Assembly (NCBI GenBank): GCA_963727915.1
Contig: CAVSID010000004.1
Location: 620,001-684,000 of the forward strand
Reading direction: 5' to 3'
Source: CAWAND01 sp963727915
GTDB lineage: Bacteria; Chloroflexota; Anaerolineae; Anaerolineales; E44-bin32
DNA: 64,000 nt
Shown: in pieces, positions 1 through 10,923 of the stretch
Layout: each line of letters starts with the position of its first letter
Position numbering within the stretch: the first letter of the stretch is position 1
The notes under the pieces: generated by a model
The model's input: only the letters and a program-made list of their open reading frames with translations
What the model was told of the DNA's origin: nothing
Databases searched by the model: none
Program-made: the position numbers and the translations under genes

Positions 1-682
1 GCCTTTCCCATGCCGGGCGGCGACGCGGCCGTGCGGAGCCCTGGCGCCTGGCCCTGGGTCTCCTTCAGGCAGCTTGGGCTCGAGTGGGATCCAGATGCTC
101 CCTCCCGTTCGCACATGCCTCGGAGCCGAGCGAAGGATCCTGGCCCAGCAACTGGCCCAGGGATTGAACGCCCCGCTGACCACCAGCATGGGGCGCTTGT
201 TTGACGCTGTCGCTTCGCTTGTCGGCCTGCGCCATGAGGTCAACTACGAAGGCCAGGCCGCCATCGAGCTGGAAGCCATCGCCAATCCGGAGGAGGCCGG
301 CGCCTACGCTTTCGCCATCGTGCCGACGGCGAGATCGACCCCGGTCCCGGTCATATCGGCCATCATCCATGATGCACTGCGGCGGCACCCCTGCACAGCT
401 CATCTCCGCCCGCTTCCACCACGGTCTGGCGGACATGGTGACGGAGGTTTGCCTCAAGGCACGCCAGCAGACCATGGGGCGCACAAGGTTGTCTTGAGCG
501 GAGGCGTGTGGCAAAACCGCCTTCTGCTGAGGCAGGTCGTCACCGATCTGTTCCGGCGTGAGTTCGAAGTCATCGTGCACAGGCAGGTCCCCGCCAACGA
601 CGGCGGATTGGCGCTGGGCCAGGCGGTCATCGCCGGGGCCCGAGCGGCTGCCGGCCTGGTGCCTGCTGCGGGAGGGTGTTGA
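1..682 (+). CDS. hypF: HypF, carbamoyltransferase for [NiFe]-hydrogenase maturation (C-terminal part, frameshifted)
   Basis: C-terminal Kae1-like domain of HypF, which makes the thiocarbamate on HypE that becomes the CN ligand of [NiFe] hydrogenase. The 5' end is cut by the window edge. Recognisable family segments are MGRLFDAVASLVGLRHEV, a central piece with SARFHHGLADMV, and the near-terminal VVLSGGVWQNRLLL followed by PANDGGLALGQA. These lie in different frames, with shifts near 380 and 475 and probably another before 135, so the gene as written is broken. The TGA stop at 680-682 is one base before the hypC start, as expected in a hyp operon. I read the breaks as sequence errors, because hypC, hypD and hypE are disrupted the same way. 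Confidence 0.85.
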   Translation, partial: PFPCRAATRPCGALAPGPGSPSGSLGSSGIQMLPPVRTCLGAERRILAQQLAQGLNAPLTTSMGRLFDAVASLVGLRHEVNYEGQAAIELEAIANPEEAGAYAFAIVPTARSTPVPVISAIIHDALRRHPCTAHLRPLPPRSGGHGDGGLPQGTPADHGAHKVVLSGGVWQNRLLLRQVVTDLFRREFEVIVHRQVPANDGGLALGQAVIAGARAAAGLVPAAGGC

Positions 683-683
683 C

Positions 684-945
684 ATGTGTTTGGGTGTGCC
701 AGGAAAAATCACCGAAATCTATACAGCCGGCGGCCTGAGGATGGGTAAGGTCGATTTCGGCGGTGTGGTCCGGGAGGCCTGTCTGGAGTATGTTCCGGAG
801 GCCGAAGTCGGCAACTACACCGTGATCCACGTCGGCTTCGCCATCAGCCTGCTGAGCGAAGAAGAGGCGCCTGGCCTCGTTGGAAACCATCAACGAGCTC
901 ATCGACCTTACCAACGAATTGGGTCCGGAACCGGGGGCGCCATGA
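684..945 (+). CDS. hypC: HypC hydrogenase assembly chaperone
   Basis: Small chaperone that partners HypD while the Fe(CN)2CO group is built and delivers it to the hydrogenase large subunit. The protein begins MCLGVPGKI, with the obligatory Cys2, and continues KVDFGGVVREACLEYVP and YTVIHVGFAISLL, which is typical HypC/HupF. A single-base shift near 868 moves the C-terminal helix (LETINELIDLTNELG) into another frame. Its TGA at 943-945 overlaps the hypD ATG at 942 (ATGA), showing translational coupling. Corrected length is about 87 residues, normal for the family. The GGAGG-like stretch at 671-675 lies just upstream of the start. Confidence 0.9.
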
Positions 946-2063
946 AGTACGTCACCGAGTACCGCGACGCCGAGAAGGTAGGCCGCGGTGCTGGACGACA
1001 TCCGCGCCACCGTCACGCAGCCTTGGGTCCTGATGGAGATCTGCGGCGGCCAGACGCACGCCATCGTGCGGCACGGAATTGATCAGCTGCTGCCGCCCGA
1101 GATCGAGTTGGTGCACGGCCCTGGCTGCCCGGTGTGCGTCACCCCGCTGGAGCTGATCGACAAGGCCCTGGCGATCGCCGCCATGCCGCAGATGTCATCT
1201 TCACCTCCTATGGCGACATGCTGCGCGTTCCGGGGTCGGGGCAGGACCTGTTCTCGGTCCGCGCCCAGGGCGCCGACGTCGCGTACCGTCTATTCGCCGC
1301 TGGACGCGGTCAAGATCGCCCAGCAGAACCCCGACAAGCAGATCGTGTTTTTCGCCATCGGTTTCGAAACCACGGCGCCCAGCCAACGCCATGAGTGTCG
1401 TCCAGGCCAAGGCACTCGGCCTCACCAATTTCAGCATCCTGGTGTCCCATGTCCGTGTGCCGCCGGCCATGCACGCCATTCTGGGTTCGCCGCAAAACCG
1501 GGTCCAGGGTTTCCTGGCGGCCGGCCACGTGTGCGCCGTGATGGGCTACTGGGAATATCCCCCCATCGCTGAGAGATACGGCGTCCCCATCGTGGTCACC
1601 GGCTTCGAACCGCTGGACATAGTGCTTGGCATCCGCGACACCGTGCGCTTGCTCGAGGCAGGCGAGGCCAAGGTGGCCAACGCTTACGCCCGGGCGGTGA
1701 CCTTCGAGGGCAACCGCCCCGGGCAGGCGGTGATCGACAAGGTGTTCGAGTCCTGCGATCGCAAGTGGCGAGGCGTGGGGATCATCCCACAGAGCGGATG
1801 GTGCCTGCGCCCGGAGTTCGCTGATTTCGACGCTGAAAACCGCTTCCAAGTGGCCCACATCCAGCCGGAAGAATCGCCTCTATGCATCGCCGGCCAGATC
1901 CTGCAGGGCTCTCAAACGGCCGGTGGATTGTCCGGCCTTCGGCAACGAATGCACGCCCGAGCATCCGCTGGGCGCCACGATGGTCTCGTCGGAGGGTGCC
2001 TGCGCCGCCTATTATCAGTACGGACGCTTCGCCGACGCTCGTGCCGGAGCACATGGCCGGTGA
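942..2063 (+). CDS. hypD: HypD, Fe-S scaffold for hydrogenase Fe(CN)2CO assembly (frameshifted)
   Basis: HypD carries a [4Fe-4S] cluster and redox cysteines and, with HypC, holds iron while CN and CO are attached. Seen in order across frames: MKYVTEYRDAE at the start, LMEICGGQTHAIVRHGID, HGPGCPVCVTPLELIDKA, VIFTSYGDMLRVPGS, VFFAIGFETTAP, ILVSHVRVPPAM, VQGFLAAGHVCAVMGYWEY, VVTGFEPLDI and, near the end, ECTPEHPLGATMVSSEGACA, all hallmark HypD blocks. At least five frame changes are needed (near 985, 1190, 1290, 1385 and 1915). Total length, about 373 codons, is normal for the family. The start overlaps the hypC stop. The density of breaks in a fully conserved protein argues for sequencing indels rather than decay. 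Confidence 0.88.
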
Positions 2064-2100
2064 TCAGGCGGTGTCGTAGGCGCCGGTGGAATGAGGTTTG

Positions 2101-3205
2101 ATGATGGTCCGAAAAACAGACCAACCGATGACGTCGATCCGGCAGCCGCCCCGGACTTGCAGGGGCGCCGTCTGCCCGGTTCCCCTCCAGCATGAGGACC
2201 AGGTGGTCCTGGGCCATGGGAGCGGCGGCAAGCTCACCCAGAAGCTGATCGCCCGCTATTTCTATCCGCCCTTCGAGAATCCCTTTCTGCTTCAGGGAGA
2301 TGACTTGGCCGTGATGGACTGGCCCGAAGGCGGTCGGCTGGCGTTTTCCACCGATTCGCATATCGTCTCGCCGCTGTTCTTCCCGGGCGGCGATATCGGC
2401 CGCCTGGCGGTCTCAGGGACGGTCAATGACCTATTGATGGTCGGGCGCCCAACCGCTTGTGGCTCACGGCCGGCTTCCTGCTGGAAGAGGGTCTGCCGCT
2501 GTCGATTGTCGAGCGCGTGGCGGCTTCGATGCGTGCAGCGGCCGACGAGGCCGGCATCCAGATCGTGGCCGGCGACACCAAGGTCGTCCAGCGCGGCAAG
2601 GCCGACGGGCTGTTCATCAACACCAGCGGTGTGGGCGTGGTGCCCGAAGGCCGCGCACATCAGCGGTCGACGTGCCCAACCAGGCGACGCCGTGCTGCTC
2701 TCCGGCAGCCTGGGGGACCACGGCATCGCCGTGCTGGCCGCCCGTGGCGAGTTGGACTTCGAGGCCCAGGTGGTCTCCGACGTGGCACCGCTGACCGAGT
2801 TGGTGGCCGCCATGCACGCCGTCGGCGCCGACCTGCATGTGCTGCGCGATCCAACGCGCGGGGGCCTGGCAACCACGCTCAATGAAATCGCCCACCAGAG
2901 CGACGTCGGTATCGAGATCGACGAGACGTCGCTGCCGGTCAATCCGGCGGTCGAGGCCGCCTGCGAGATGCTGGGTTTCGACCCGCTCTACGTGGCCAAC
3001 GAGGGCAAACTGGTCGCCATCTTGCCCGAGGCACAAGCGGACGAGCTGTTGGACGCGATGCGCGCCACCGCAACAGGGCCAGGCGGCCCTTCGTATTGGG
3101 AGAGTAACACCCGAACCGACCGGCCGCGTGCTGATGCGCACTGCCTTGGGCTCACGGCGTGTGGTCGACGTGCTCACGGGAGAACTCCTGCCGCGCATCT
3201 GCTAG
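2101..3205 (+). CDS. hypE: HypE, carbamoyl dehydratase (frameshifted)
   Basis: AIR-synthase-fold enzyme that dehydrates the HypF-made C-terminal thiocarbamate to thiocyanate, giving the CN ligand. Seen: VVLGHGSGGKLTQKLI near the N-terminus, LAFSTDSHIVSPLFFPGGDIG, VSGTVNDLLMVGA, IVAGDTKVV, VLRDPTRGGLATTLNEIA, and the C-terminal tail ending RIC, where the modified Cys is the last residue as HypE requires. Frame changes occur near 2445, 2660 and 3075. The start is uncertain: the ATG pair at 2101/2104 gives a somewhat long N-terminus before the CPVP segment. It follows hypD by about 40 bases on the same strand. No hydrogenase structural genes are in the window. Confidence 0.87.
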
Positions 3206-3235
3206 ATCGTCGGCCGCCCGTCTCCAATTGCCATC

Positions 3236-3253
3236 TTGTGAAATCCTTCACAA
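3236..3253. promoter_or_regulatory. 18-bp palindrome, Rex/CRP-type operator candidate (site 1)
   Basis: TTGTGAAATCCTTCACAA, a perfect match to TTGTGAA-N4-TTCACAA. It lies about 97 bases upstream of the YgeY-type hydrolase start and just after hypE. It is one of eight such palindromes in the window. Its centre (AATCC) is shared with four others. Confidence 0.6.
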
Positions 3254-3279
3254 ATCGTCCGGGGTTGATACCGGGCCCG

Positions 3280-3303
3280 CGCCACCCGCCCTCAAGGGTG
3301 GCG
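3280..3303. terminator. GC-rich hairpin between hypE and the M20 hydrolase
   Basis: Perfect 8-bp inverted repeat CGCCACCC/GGGTGGCG with an 8-base loop. No T-run follows. It is placed to end the hyp transcript, 75 bases after the hypE stop. A TAGAAT box directly after it (3304-3309) could be a -10 element for the downstream gene, so a role in the leader of that gene is equally possible. Confidence 0.35.
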
Positions 3304-3350
3304 TAGAATTGCAGTCATAAGTCATGGATGGACGGAGACCATAGAGACGC

Positions 3351-4505
3351 ATGAGACTTGAACCCCTGACTGCGTTTGCGCAGGATCTCGTTCGTATCAA
3401 GAGCCTCAGCGGCGAAGAGGGCAGCGCAGCTGAGCGCGTGAGCCGGGAGATGCATCAGCTCGGGTTCGACCATGTCTGGACCGACGCCACGGGTAACACG
3501 ATTGGCGTGATCGAGGGCCAGGAAACCAGCCCGACACTGCTGCTCGATGCCCACGTCGACACGGTCGGGATCGCGCCGGGGATGGTCTGGGCGCACGATC
3601 CGTTTGGGGGGGTGGTGGCTGACGGCTACCTCCACGGCCGCGGCTCGGCCGATATGAAGGGGGCCCTGGCGGCCATGGTGTACGCCGCCGGAGACGTCGA
3701 CCGGCGTGACCTGCACGGCCGGCTGGTGGTAAGTGCCACAGTGATGGAAGAGGTCATGGAAGGCTACGGACTTCACGGCGTAATGGACGCACTGCATCCG
3801 GAGTACGTCGTCATTGGGGAGGCCACCGACCTCAACCTGAACCTTGGCGGCCGCGGCCGCGCCGAGATCCACATCGAGACCCACGGCCGGCCGGCACACT
3901 CTTCTTCGCCTTCGGTCGGCCAAAACGCCGTCTATGATATGGCGAAGGTGATCGAAGCCGTCCAGGCGATTGCGTTCCAGGAAGACCCCTATCTCGGCCC
4001 GGCCCTAATGGTCCTGACCGACATCATTTCTGACCCATATCCCGGCCATTCGGTAGTCCCCAGCCGCTGCCGGGCCACCTTCGATCGTCGCCTGCTGACC
4101 GGCGAGACAGGCGAAGACGTCATCGCCCAGATTGTTGAGCTCCCCGCCTTGGAAGGGCTCGATTTCGAGGTCAAGATCCCTGTTGGCGACTACGAGACGT
4201 TCACCAGGAGCCGCATGAAGGGTGAGAAGTTCTTCCCGGCCTGGTTGCTGGAAGAACACCACCCCTATGTGCGCAGCGCAATGCAGGGGCTGCAGTCATC
4301 GGGTCTCAGGCCGTCCTTGGGCGCATACCGCTTCTGCACCAATGCCGCTTACAGTGCCGGGACAGCCGGCGTCCCTACGGTGGGCTTCGGTCCAGGTAAA
4401 GAAGAAGACGCTCACGTGGTCGATGAGCGTCTGGCGTTGGGAGACCTGGAACGCGCTGCAGAGGGGTATCGAGGCATCGTGATGGCTGTCCTGGGAACAA
4501 ATTGA
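3351..4505 (+). CDS. YgeY-type M20 family metallohydrolase (selenium-metabolism-linked)
   Basis: Zinc-dependent M20 peptidase/deacylase family protein of 384 residues, intact. The metal ligands are visible: LLLDAHVDTVG (His/Asp), GRGSADMKGALAA (bridging Asp), SATVMEEVMEGYG (catalytic Glu-Glu), VIGEATDLNL (Glu) and the C-terminal GFGPGKEEDAHVVDE (His). The opening and the EEVMEGYG and GEATDLNL blocks are typical of YgeY, the hydrolase of the selenium-linked purine-degradation cluster of E. coli and clostridia. That family is thought to act on an amino-acid-like intermediate of anaerobic purine breakdown. Its neighbours fit: SsnA-type, XDH-type and hydantoinase genes follow. The exact substrate cannot be read from sequence. 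Confidence 0.82.
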   Translation: MRLEPLTAFAQDLVRIKSLSGEEGSAAERVSREMHQLGFDHVWTDATGNTIGVIEGQETSPTLLLDAHVDTVGIAPGMVWAHDPFGGVVADGYLHGRGSADMKGALAAMVYAAGDVDRRDLHGRLVVSATVMEEVMEGYGLHGVMDALHPEYVVIGEATDLNLNLGGRGRAEIHIETHGRPAHSSSPSVGQNAVYDMAKVIEAVQAIAFQEDPYLGPALMVLTDIISDPYPGHSVVPSRCRATFDRRLLTGETGEDVIAQIVELPALEGLDFEVKIPVGDYETFTRSRMKGEKFFPAWLLEEHHPYVRSAMQGLQSSGLRPSLGAYRFCTNAAYSAGTAGVPTVGFGPGKEEDAHVVDERLALGDLERAAEGYRGIVMAVLGTN

Positions 4506-4528
4506 GGCCGTCCGCCTCAGCCCGCGTT

Positions 4529-5868
4529 TCAAGCCACCGCCGACCACAATCGCCGTGCCTGCGCATGGACGGCAGCCCGGAGCGCATCTTGATCGGCGCC
4601 CCGCTCCTCGCCCTGTTCAACCCGAATGTTCCCTGCCACCATGACAAGCCGAACGTCGGTTTGACTGCGGTGGAGAAGCATCTGCTCATACAGATTGTGC
4701 TCTGAAAGCGGCGTGGGCAGGTCGCCATCGACCAGGATCAGGTCCGCCTGCCATCCCGGCTCCAGCCGGCCGATCCTATCCAACCCGATAGCCTGGGCGC
4801 CGCCTTCTGTCGCCAGCTTCCACACCAGGTTGGCCGGCATGACGCGCGGATCCTGATGGCTTGCCTTGTGGATCAGGAAGGCGCCGCGCATGACCTCAAA
4901 GAAGTCGTCAATGTAGCCATCGGATCCCAGCCCCACGGTCACCCCCGCTGCCACCAGCTCGGGCACGGGGGCGATCCCACCGCCGACCTCACAGTTGGAC
5001 AGCGGCATGTGCGTCATGCGGACGCCGCGTTCGGCCATCAACTTGATTTCGGCATCATCCACCTGGACGCACTGGGAGGCCAGCATGGCCGCCGAGGCCA
5101 CGCCCAGGTGATTGTAGTAGGCGATCGGGCGCATCCCAAAAGCCTCCAACGCCTGCTCCGGCTCGTAGGTACCTTCTGAACAGTGCATATGGGTCAGCAC
5201 GCCCAACGACGCCCCCAGGTCGAAGGCCTGGCGGATGAAGTCCTCCGAGCAGGTGAAGGTGGTGTGGAAACACATCAACCCGGCCAGGCGATCATCGGTG
5301 CCCGCACAGCCCCGTATGAAATCGGCGTTCTCCCGCAGCCCTGCCTGGCCATTGGCGTCGCTCACGCGCTGCGTGGCTTCAAAGGACAGCCGGCCTCGCT
5401 GGCCGTGGCGGCGAACCACTTCGGCTTGCGCCTCCAAACAGCCAGGTAAGGCGGCCGGTGCTTCCAGCACGTCGTAGAAGCTGGTAACCCCGCTGGCCAG
5501 CATGCGGGAGCACTGCAGATCGGTGGCAGCGCAGATCATGGCATGGTCGAGCCGGTCCTCGACCAGCGGCCACCAGAACTCCTCCAGAAAAGGCCAGAAC
5601 CCAGACGGCGCGCTGGCCAACGGGATCCCGTGGGCGAGCACGCCGTACAGGTGAGTGTGTGCATTGACGAAATCCAGGCGAGAGGACTTGCCCGGCCGCC
5701 TCCAAGGATGGGGTCATCCGGGTGCGCTTGGCGCAGCGCTTCGTTTGGGCCAACTTCGTCGATCTCAGAGCCGAGTACGCGCACGCCCCAGCCGCGCTTG
5801 GGCGGCTCGCCTGGGCGATCGATCAGGAAGTCCGGCAGGATCAGCAGCCCTCGCGCGGGACCCGCCAT
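4529..5868 (-). CDS. SsnA-type amidohydrolase (frameshifted near its N-terminus)
   Basis: Amidohydrolase-superfamily TIM-barrel enzyme related to SsnA and to guanine/chlorohydrolase-type deaminases. The start at 5868 is preceded by AAGGAGAAAGCC. The N-terminal strand domain (MAGPARGLLILPDFLIDRPG), then EAAGQVLSPGF, then the metal motif VNAHTHLYGVLAHG fall in three frames, with shifts near 5700 and 5665. The rest is one frame with HMHCSEG, MTHMPLSNCEVGGG and VGLGSDGYIDDF, the superfamily His and Asp ligand sites. It lies 25 bases downstream of the molybdenum hydroxylase in the same transcription unit. In known genomes ssnA accompanies selenium-dependent molybdenum hydroxylases, which supports a deaminase role on a purine or hydrolysis product. 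Confidence 0.8.
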
Positions 5869-5893
5869 GGCTTTCTCCTTGGTGCGTGTCTGG

Positions 5894-8824
5894 CTAGCCC
5901 CGCACTTCGCCGAGCGCCTTCCAGACTTTCTCGGGTGTGAACGGCAGCTCGCGGATTTGCACGCCAGTGGCATCCCGGATGGCATTGGCTACGGCCGGCG
6001 CCACCCCGTCCATCGGGATCTCGGCCACCGCCTTGGCTCCGAAGGGCCCGTTGGGTTCATAAGACGGGACGAGGATGGCCTGGATCTCGGGAACCTCGTC
6101 CGCCTGGAAGATACGGTAGTCGCCCAGCCTCCGGGTCTGAATGACCCCCTTCTCGTCGTAGACCATGTTCTCTGAGACGGCATATCCCAGCGCCTGGACC
6201 AGTCCGCCTTCGATCTGCCCCGTGGCCCCCTGGGGGTTGATGGGGGTCCCGCAGTCGACCGCCATGACCAGGCTCTTGACCGTCACCCCGCCCGTCTCCA
6301 TGTCGACCTCCACCTCGGCGAACTGCGCACCGAATGGCGGCGGAGACGCCATGGACATGTGGGAAGCGGTGGACATGATTTGCTGCTGGTCTTCGGTGTG
6401 CAGGCTGTGCAGGGCCACCTTTTCAAGACTGACATTCTGGGCGTCCTGGGTGATCACTTGCCGATCCTGAAGACGCATGCCTTCGGTACCAACCCCGAGC
6501 ATGAGGGCGGCCCGTTCGAAGATCTGTTGGCGGACGTCAGCGGCCGCCTTCTGCACCGCCCCGCCTGAGATGTAGGTGGTGCTCGAGGCGTAGGCCCCCG
6601 TATCGAACGGCGTGAAGTCCGTATCGGACGAGTAGATCAGCACATCTTCCAGCGGCACGCCCAGCGTCTCGGCCGCGATCTGCGCCAGCACGGTGTCCGA
6701 TCCGGTTCCCAGGTCGGTGGCCCCGACAAGCAGGTTGAAGCTGCCGTCATCATTCATCTTCAGGCTGGCGGCGCCCATGTCGAGACCGGCGATGGCGGTG
6801 CCGTGCATGACAGTGGCAAAGCCCAGCCCGCGCCGGACATGCGGCCGAGCGGGGTCCACTTTCCACTGGGGATCATCACGACGGTCCCAATGGATGGCGG
6901 CAGCGGCCTGGGCAACACACTCCGGCAGGGTGCTGCTGGTGACCTTTTGGGCCGCCACGCGCCCAGCTTCGCCGAGCTCGGCAGTGATCGGGATCGGATC
7001 ACCGACCCGTAAGGCATTCTTCATCCGGAATTCGACCGGATCGAGGTGCAATTCGGCAGCGATTTCCTCCATCAGGCACTCCAGGGCGAACTCGGCCTGG
7101 GGCGCGCCGTAGCCGCGGAAGGCGCCCGCCACCGGCTTGTTGGTATAGACGATATCGCCCACGAAGCGCAGGTCATCGCAGCGGTAGGTCGCCAGGCCGC
7201 GCTGGCCGGTCACACCGCACACAGTCATGCCGTGGGTTCCATAGGCTCCGGTGTCCTCTACGACGTACAGGTCGAGCCCCTTGAGCGTGCCGTCGTCATC
7301 CACCCCGGCTCGGTAGGTCAACGTCTGGGCGTGGCGTGAGCGGGCGCTGCTGAATTCCTGCTCGCGGTTGTACTCAAACCGCACCGGCCGTCCCGTCGCC
7401 AGCGTCAGGTGCCCGCACAAGTCCTCGATCAACATTTCCTGCTTCCCGCCAAATCCGCCGCCGATGCGCGGCTTGACGACTCGAATCTGTTTGACCGACA
7501 GGCCCAGCAGCGGCGCCACCATTCTGCGGACATGGAACGGCACTTGGGTGCTGGTGCGGATCACCAACCGGTCGTCATCATCCCAATAGGTGACCACCAC
7601 ATGGGGCTCGATCGATGCCTGTTGGACCTGATGGACACGGTAGGTCCTCTCGAACACGTGATCGGCGCCTTCCAGTGCCCTCTCGACGTCCCCCACCTCG
7701 GTGCGCAGTTTGACGGCGAGGTTGTGCTCGGGGTCCTCGATCCCCTCCGCGTCACTCTCGTCGTGGATCACCGGCGCTCCGTCTTTCATCGCCTCTTCGG
7801 CGTCGAACACTGCCGGAAGCACCTCATAATCCACGTCGATCAGCTCCAGGGCCTGGCGGGCAAGCTTAGGGGTTTCGGCGGCCACTATCGCCACTCGGTC
7901 TCCCACGTGGCGCATCTTCGAATCCAGGCTGACCTGATCCCAGGGCTGTGGATTGGGATACGACTGTCCCCCGGAAGCGTAGGGCACGCGGGGAACGTCC
8001 TTGTAGCAGAGCACGGCCTCTACGCCGGGAAGCGCCTTGGCCCGTGAGGTGTCAATCGACGTGATGCGGGCATGGGCATAAGGACTGGTCAGCATGGCAG
8101 CGTGGAGCATCCCGGGGAGGTCTATGTCGTCGGTGAAAACCGGGCGACCCTTGACGAGCTTCACGGCGTCGACCTTCGGCTCCGGGTGAGCCACCACTTG
8201 GGTAATCGCCTCTTGTGTGGCCGGTGCCTTGACGTCAACTTGTGTTCTGGTGGAGACGGCTGTCCCCGATCCGCCCACTTGCGCATCGCCCCCGTCCAGG
8301 CCTGCATCCCCGACCGGGGCAAACGAAACTGGGATGCCTTCGCTCTCGATGGGCGGCACCGGATCGCCGCGCAGCATGGCCGCCGCCCGCAACATCGCTT
8401 GGACCGGTTTGACGTACCCTGTGCAACGGCAGAGCACGCCGCTCAGGGCTTCGCGGCATTCCGCTTCGGTGGGGTCCGGAACGCGGCGCAGCAGATCCTG
8501 CGTGGCCAGCACCATGGCCGGCGTGCAGTAGCCGCATTGAATGGCGCCTGTGTCAACGAAGGCCTGTTGGATGGGATGCAGCTCATGACGGGGTGCCATC
8601 CCTTCCACGGTTTCAAGCTCGTGGCCGTCCGCCTGGGCGGCGTACATCACGCACGTCGGGGTCAAGCGACCATCGATGAGAACGCTGCACGCCCCGCAGT
8701 CTCCCGTCTCGCAGCCATGCTTTACGCTCCACAGCTGCATGCGGCGCAGCGCGTCCATCAGCTTCTCATCCGGAGCGACCTCGGCTTCGACGTTTTCCCC
8801 GTTGAGGGTGAAATGGATCTTCAT
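5894..8824 (-). CDS. Xanthine dehydrogenase-family molybdenum hydroxylase, fused Fe-S and Mo subunits
   Basis: 976-residue fusion. The N-terminus is the two-[2Fe-2S] subunit: plant-ferredoxin cluster at C38, C43, C46, C58, second cluster at C97, C100, C132, C134. From about residue 210 onward it is the molybdopterin subunit, with GRPVFTDDIDLPGML, GGGFGGKQE, AFRGYGAPQ and the catalytic glutamate in GPFGAKAVAE near the C-terminus. Such enzymes hydroxylate purines or other N-heterocycles using water. The single-chain layout and SsnA/YgeY/HyuA neighbours resemble the selenium-dependent (labile Se) hydroxylase group; that the cofactor holds selenium is inference. Its ATG overlaps the stop of the FAD subunit. 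The gene is intact over 2.9 kb. Confidence 0.9.
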   Translation of the reverse strand: MKIHFTLNGENVEAEVAPDEKLMDALRRMQLWSVKHGCETGDCGACSVLIDGRLTPTCVMYAAQADGHELETVEGMAPRHELHPIQQAFVDTGAIQCGYCTPAMVLATQDLLRRVPDPTEAECREALSGVLCRCTGYVKPVQAMLRAAAMLRGDPVPPIESEGIPVSFAPVGDAGLDGGDAQVGGSGTAVSTRTQVDVKAPATQEAITQVVAHPEPKVDAVKLVKGRPVFTDDIDLPGMLHAAMLTSPYAHARITSIDTSRAKALPGVEAVLCYKDVPRVPYASGGQSYPNPQPWDQVSLDSKMRHVGDRVAIVAAETPKLARQALELIDVDYEVLPAVFDAEEAMKDGAPVIHDESDAEGIEDPEHNLAVKLRTEVGDVERALEGADHVFERTYRVHQVQQASIEPHVVVTYWDDDDRLVIRTSTQVPFHVRRMVAPLLGLSVKQIRVVKPRIGGGFGGKQEMLIEDLCGHLTLATGRPVRFEYNREQEFSSARSRHAQTLTYRAGVDDDGTLKGLDLYVVEDTGAYGTHGMTVCGVTGQRGLATYRCDDLRFVGDIVYTNKPVAGAFRGYGAPQAEFALECLMEEIAAELHLDPVEFRMKNALRVGDPIPITAELGEAGRVAAQKVTSSTLPECVAQAAAAIHWDRRDDPQWKVDPARPHVRRGLGFATVMHGTAIAGLDMGAASLKMNDDGSFNLLVGATDLGTGSDTVLAQIAAETLGVPLEDVLIYSSDTDFTPFDTGAYASSTTYISGGAVQKAAADVRQQIFERAALMLGVGTEGMRLQDRQVITQDAQNVSLEKVALHSLHTEDQQQIMSTASHMSMASPPPFGAQFAEVEVDMETGGVTVKSLVMAVDCGTPINPQGATGQIEGGLVQALGYAVSENMVYDEKGVIQTRRLGDYRIFQADEVPEIQAILVPSYEPNGPFGAKAVAEIPMDGVAPAVANAIRDATGVQIRELPFTPEKVWKALGEVRG

Positions 8825-9672
8825 CGGGCACCTGCCTTCTTCAACGCGGCTGCCATGGCACGGACGGCCAGGCGCGCCATCATGTTCTTCTGATACTCGG
8901 GGCTGGCCCGGAAGTCGGCATCGGGCGCAACTGCCTCCTGCACGACCTTCGCCAGGTCATCCGCCGGCCAAGCGGAAACCGAGACCCCCCTGAGCGTGGC
9001 CCCGGCCCGGCCCACCAAACCTGCTGTCTGGCCAACGCTGGCGACGGCCAGGCGGGCCGACATGAGCTGTCCCTCGTGCACGGTGACAGCGGCGCAGGCG
9101 GCTGCCAGGGCCTGGTCCATCGGCGAGCGGGCCAGCCATTCCAGGCCCCACCCCCCTCCCGTGGCCGGTTCGCGCGGCAGACGAAATTCCTTTAGCAAGC
9201 CCGCTCCAACCGCGGTTTCATCCGACCACAGCTCTTCCAATGCGATGATCCGCTCATCTGCTCCGACCATCACTGCCTGACATTCCAGGGCCAGCAGGGC
9301 CAACGTCAGCTCCGGCGGACCCTGCCTGGTCATTACCGCCCCACCCACATTGGCCAGATTTCGCAGCCCATAATGCGCCAGGCGCCGGGCTGCCGTGTGA
9401 ACCAGACCGCCAAACACTCTTCCGATCGTCTCGTCCTCAACCAAACGCTGCAGAGGCGTTGTGGCACCAATCACCAAGCCGGCCTCAATTGTTTGGACAT
9501 AGTTGAGAGGCAGATCCGAGAGATCAATCATCGACGGCCGGGCCCAGGTCTCAGGCGGCTCGACCCGCGCCCCAAGCCACAACAAGCCGGCCTCATTTCC
9601 CAGTTTCTGTATCAGCGCCCCGGCTTCTTCCGGAGTCTTGGGTTTCAGGATTTGGTTTGGCGCATTGTGCAT
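8821..9672 (-). CDS. FAD-binding subunit of the molybdenum hydroxylase
   Basis: 283-residue CoxM/XdhB-type flavoprotein that would pass electrons from the Fe-S clusters to NAD or another acceptor. It has the family order of an N-terminal FAD-binding domain (KPKTPEEAGALIQKLG, then IDLSDLPLNYV), a middle segment LRNLANVGGAV with the conserved N-GG near residue 110, and the CO_deh_flav_C-type end ARLAVASVGQTAGLVGRA. Its stop overlaps the hydroxylase start by four bases, so the subunits are translationally coupled. It is the first gene of the leftward unit (FAD subunit, hydroxylase, amidohydrolase). The start at 9672 has an AAAGGAG-like site just upstream. Confidence 0.87.
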   Translation of the reverse strand: MHNAPNQILKPKTPEEAGALIQKLGNEAGLLWLGARVEPPETWARPSMIDLSDLPLNYVQTIEAGLVIGATTPLQRLVEDETIGRVFGGLVHTAARRLAHYGLRNLANVGGAVMTRQGPPELTLALLALECQAVMVGADERIIALEELWSDETAVGAGLLKEFRLPREPATGGGWGLEWLARSPMDQALAAACAAVTVHEGQLMSARLAVASVGQTAGLVGRAGATLRGVSVSAWPADDLAKVVQEAVAPDADFRASPEYQKNMMARLAVRAMAAALKKAGAR

Positions 9673-9867
9673 GGCAATCTCCTTTCAGACCTTCCCTGGA
9701 TCAATAGCTGCGGAAGGCGCTACCTCTCAAGCCTAGCACACTCGGGCGCGCCCGGTGCGGAGGGCTTGGATGACGATCCGCCCGATGCTAGAATCGCCTG
9801 GCACCGACACCCGGCCAGCGCGGATGGTCCAACGTCGGCACCTTCCGCAGGAGGACCAGCGCCCATC

Positions 9868-10886
<1,019 letters not shown>

Positions 10887-10905
10887 CCCCCTCACATCCC
10901 TGAAC

Positions 10906-10923
10906 TTGTGAAGGATTTCACAA
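10906..10923. promoter_or_regulatory. 18-bp palindrome overlapping the hydantoinase start (site 2)
   Basis: TTGTGAAGGATTTCACAA, exactly the reverse complement of site 1 and a perfect TTGTGAA-N4-TTCACAA. The only in-frame start for the hydantoinase, the GTG at 10908, lies inside it. A bound protein would block initiation of a leaderless message or the ribosome site. Confidence 0.55.
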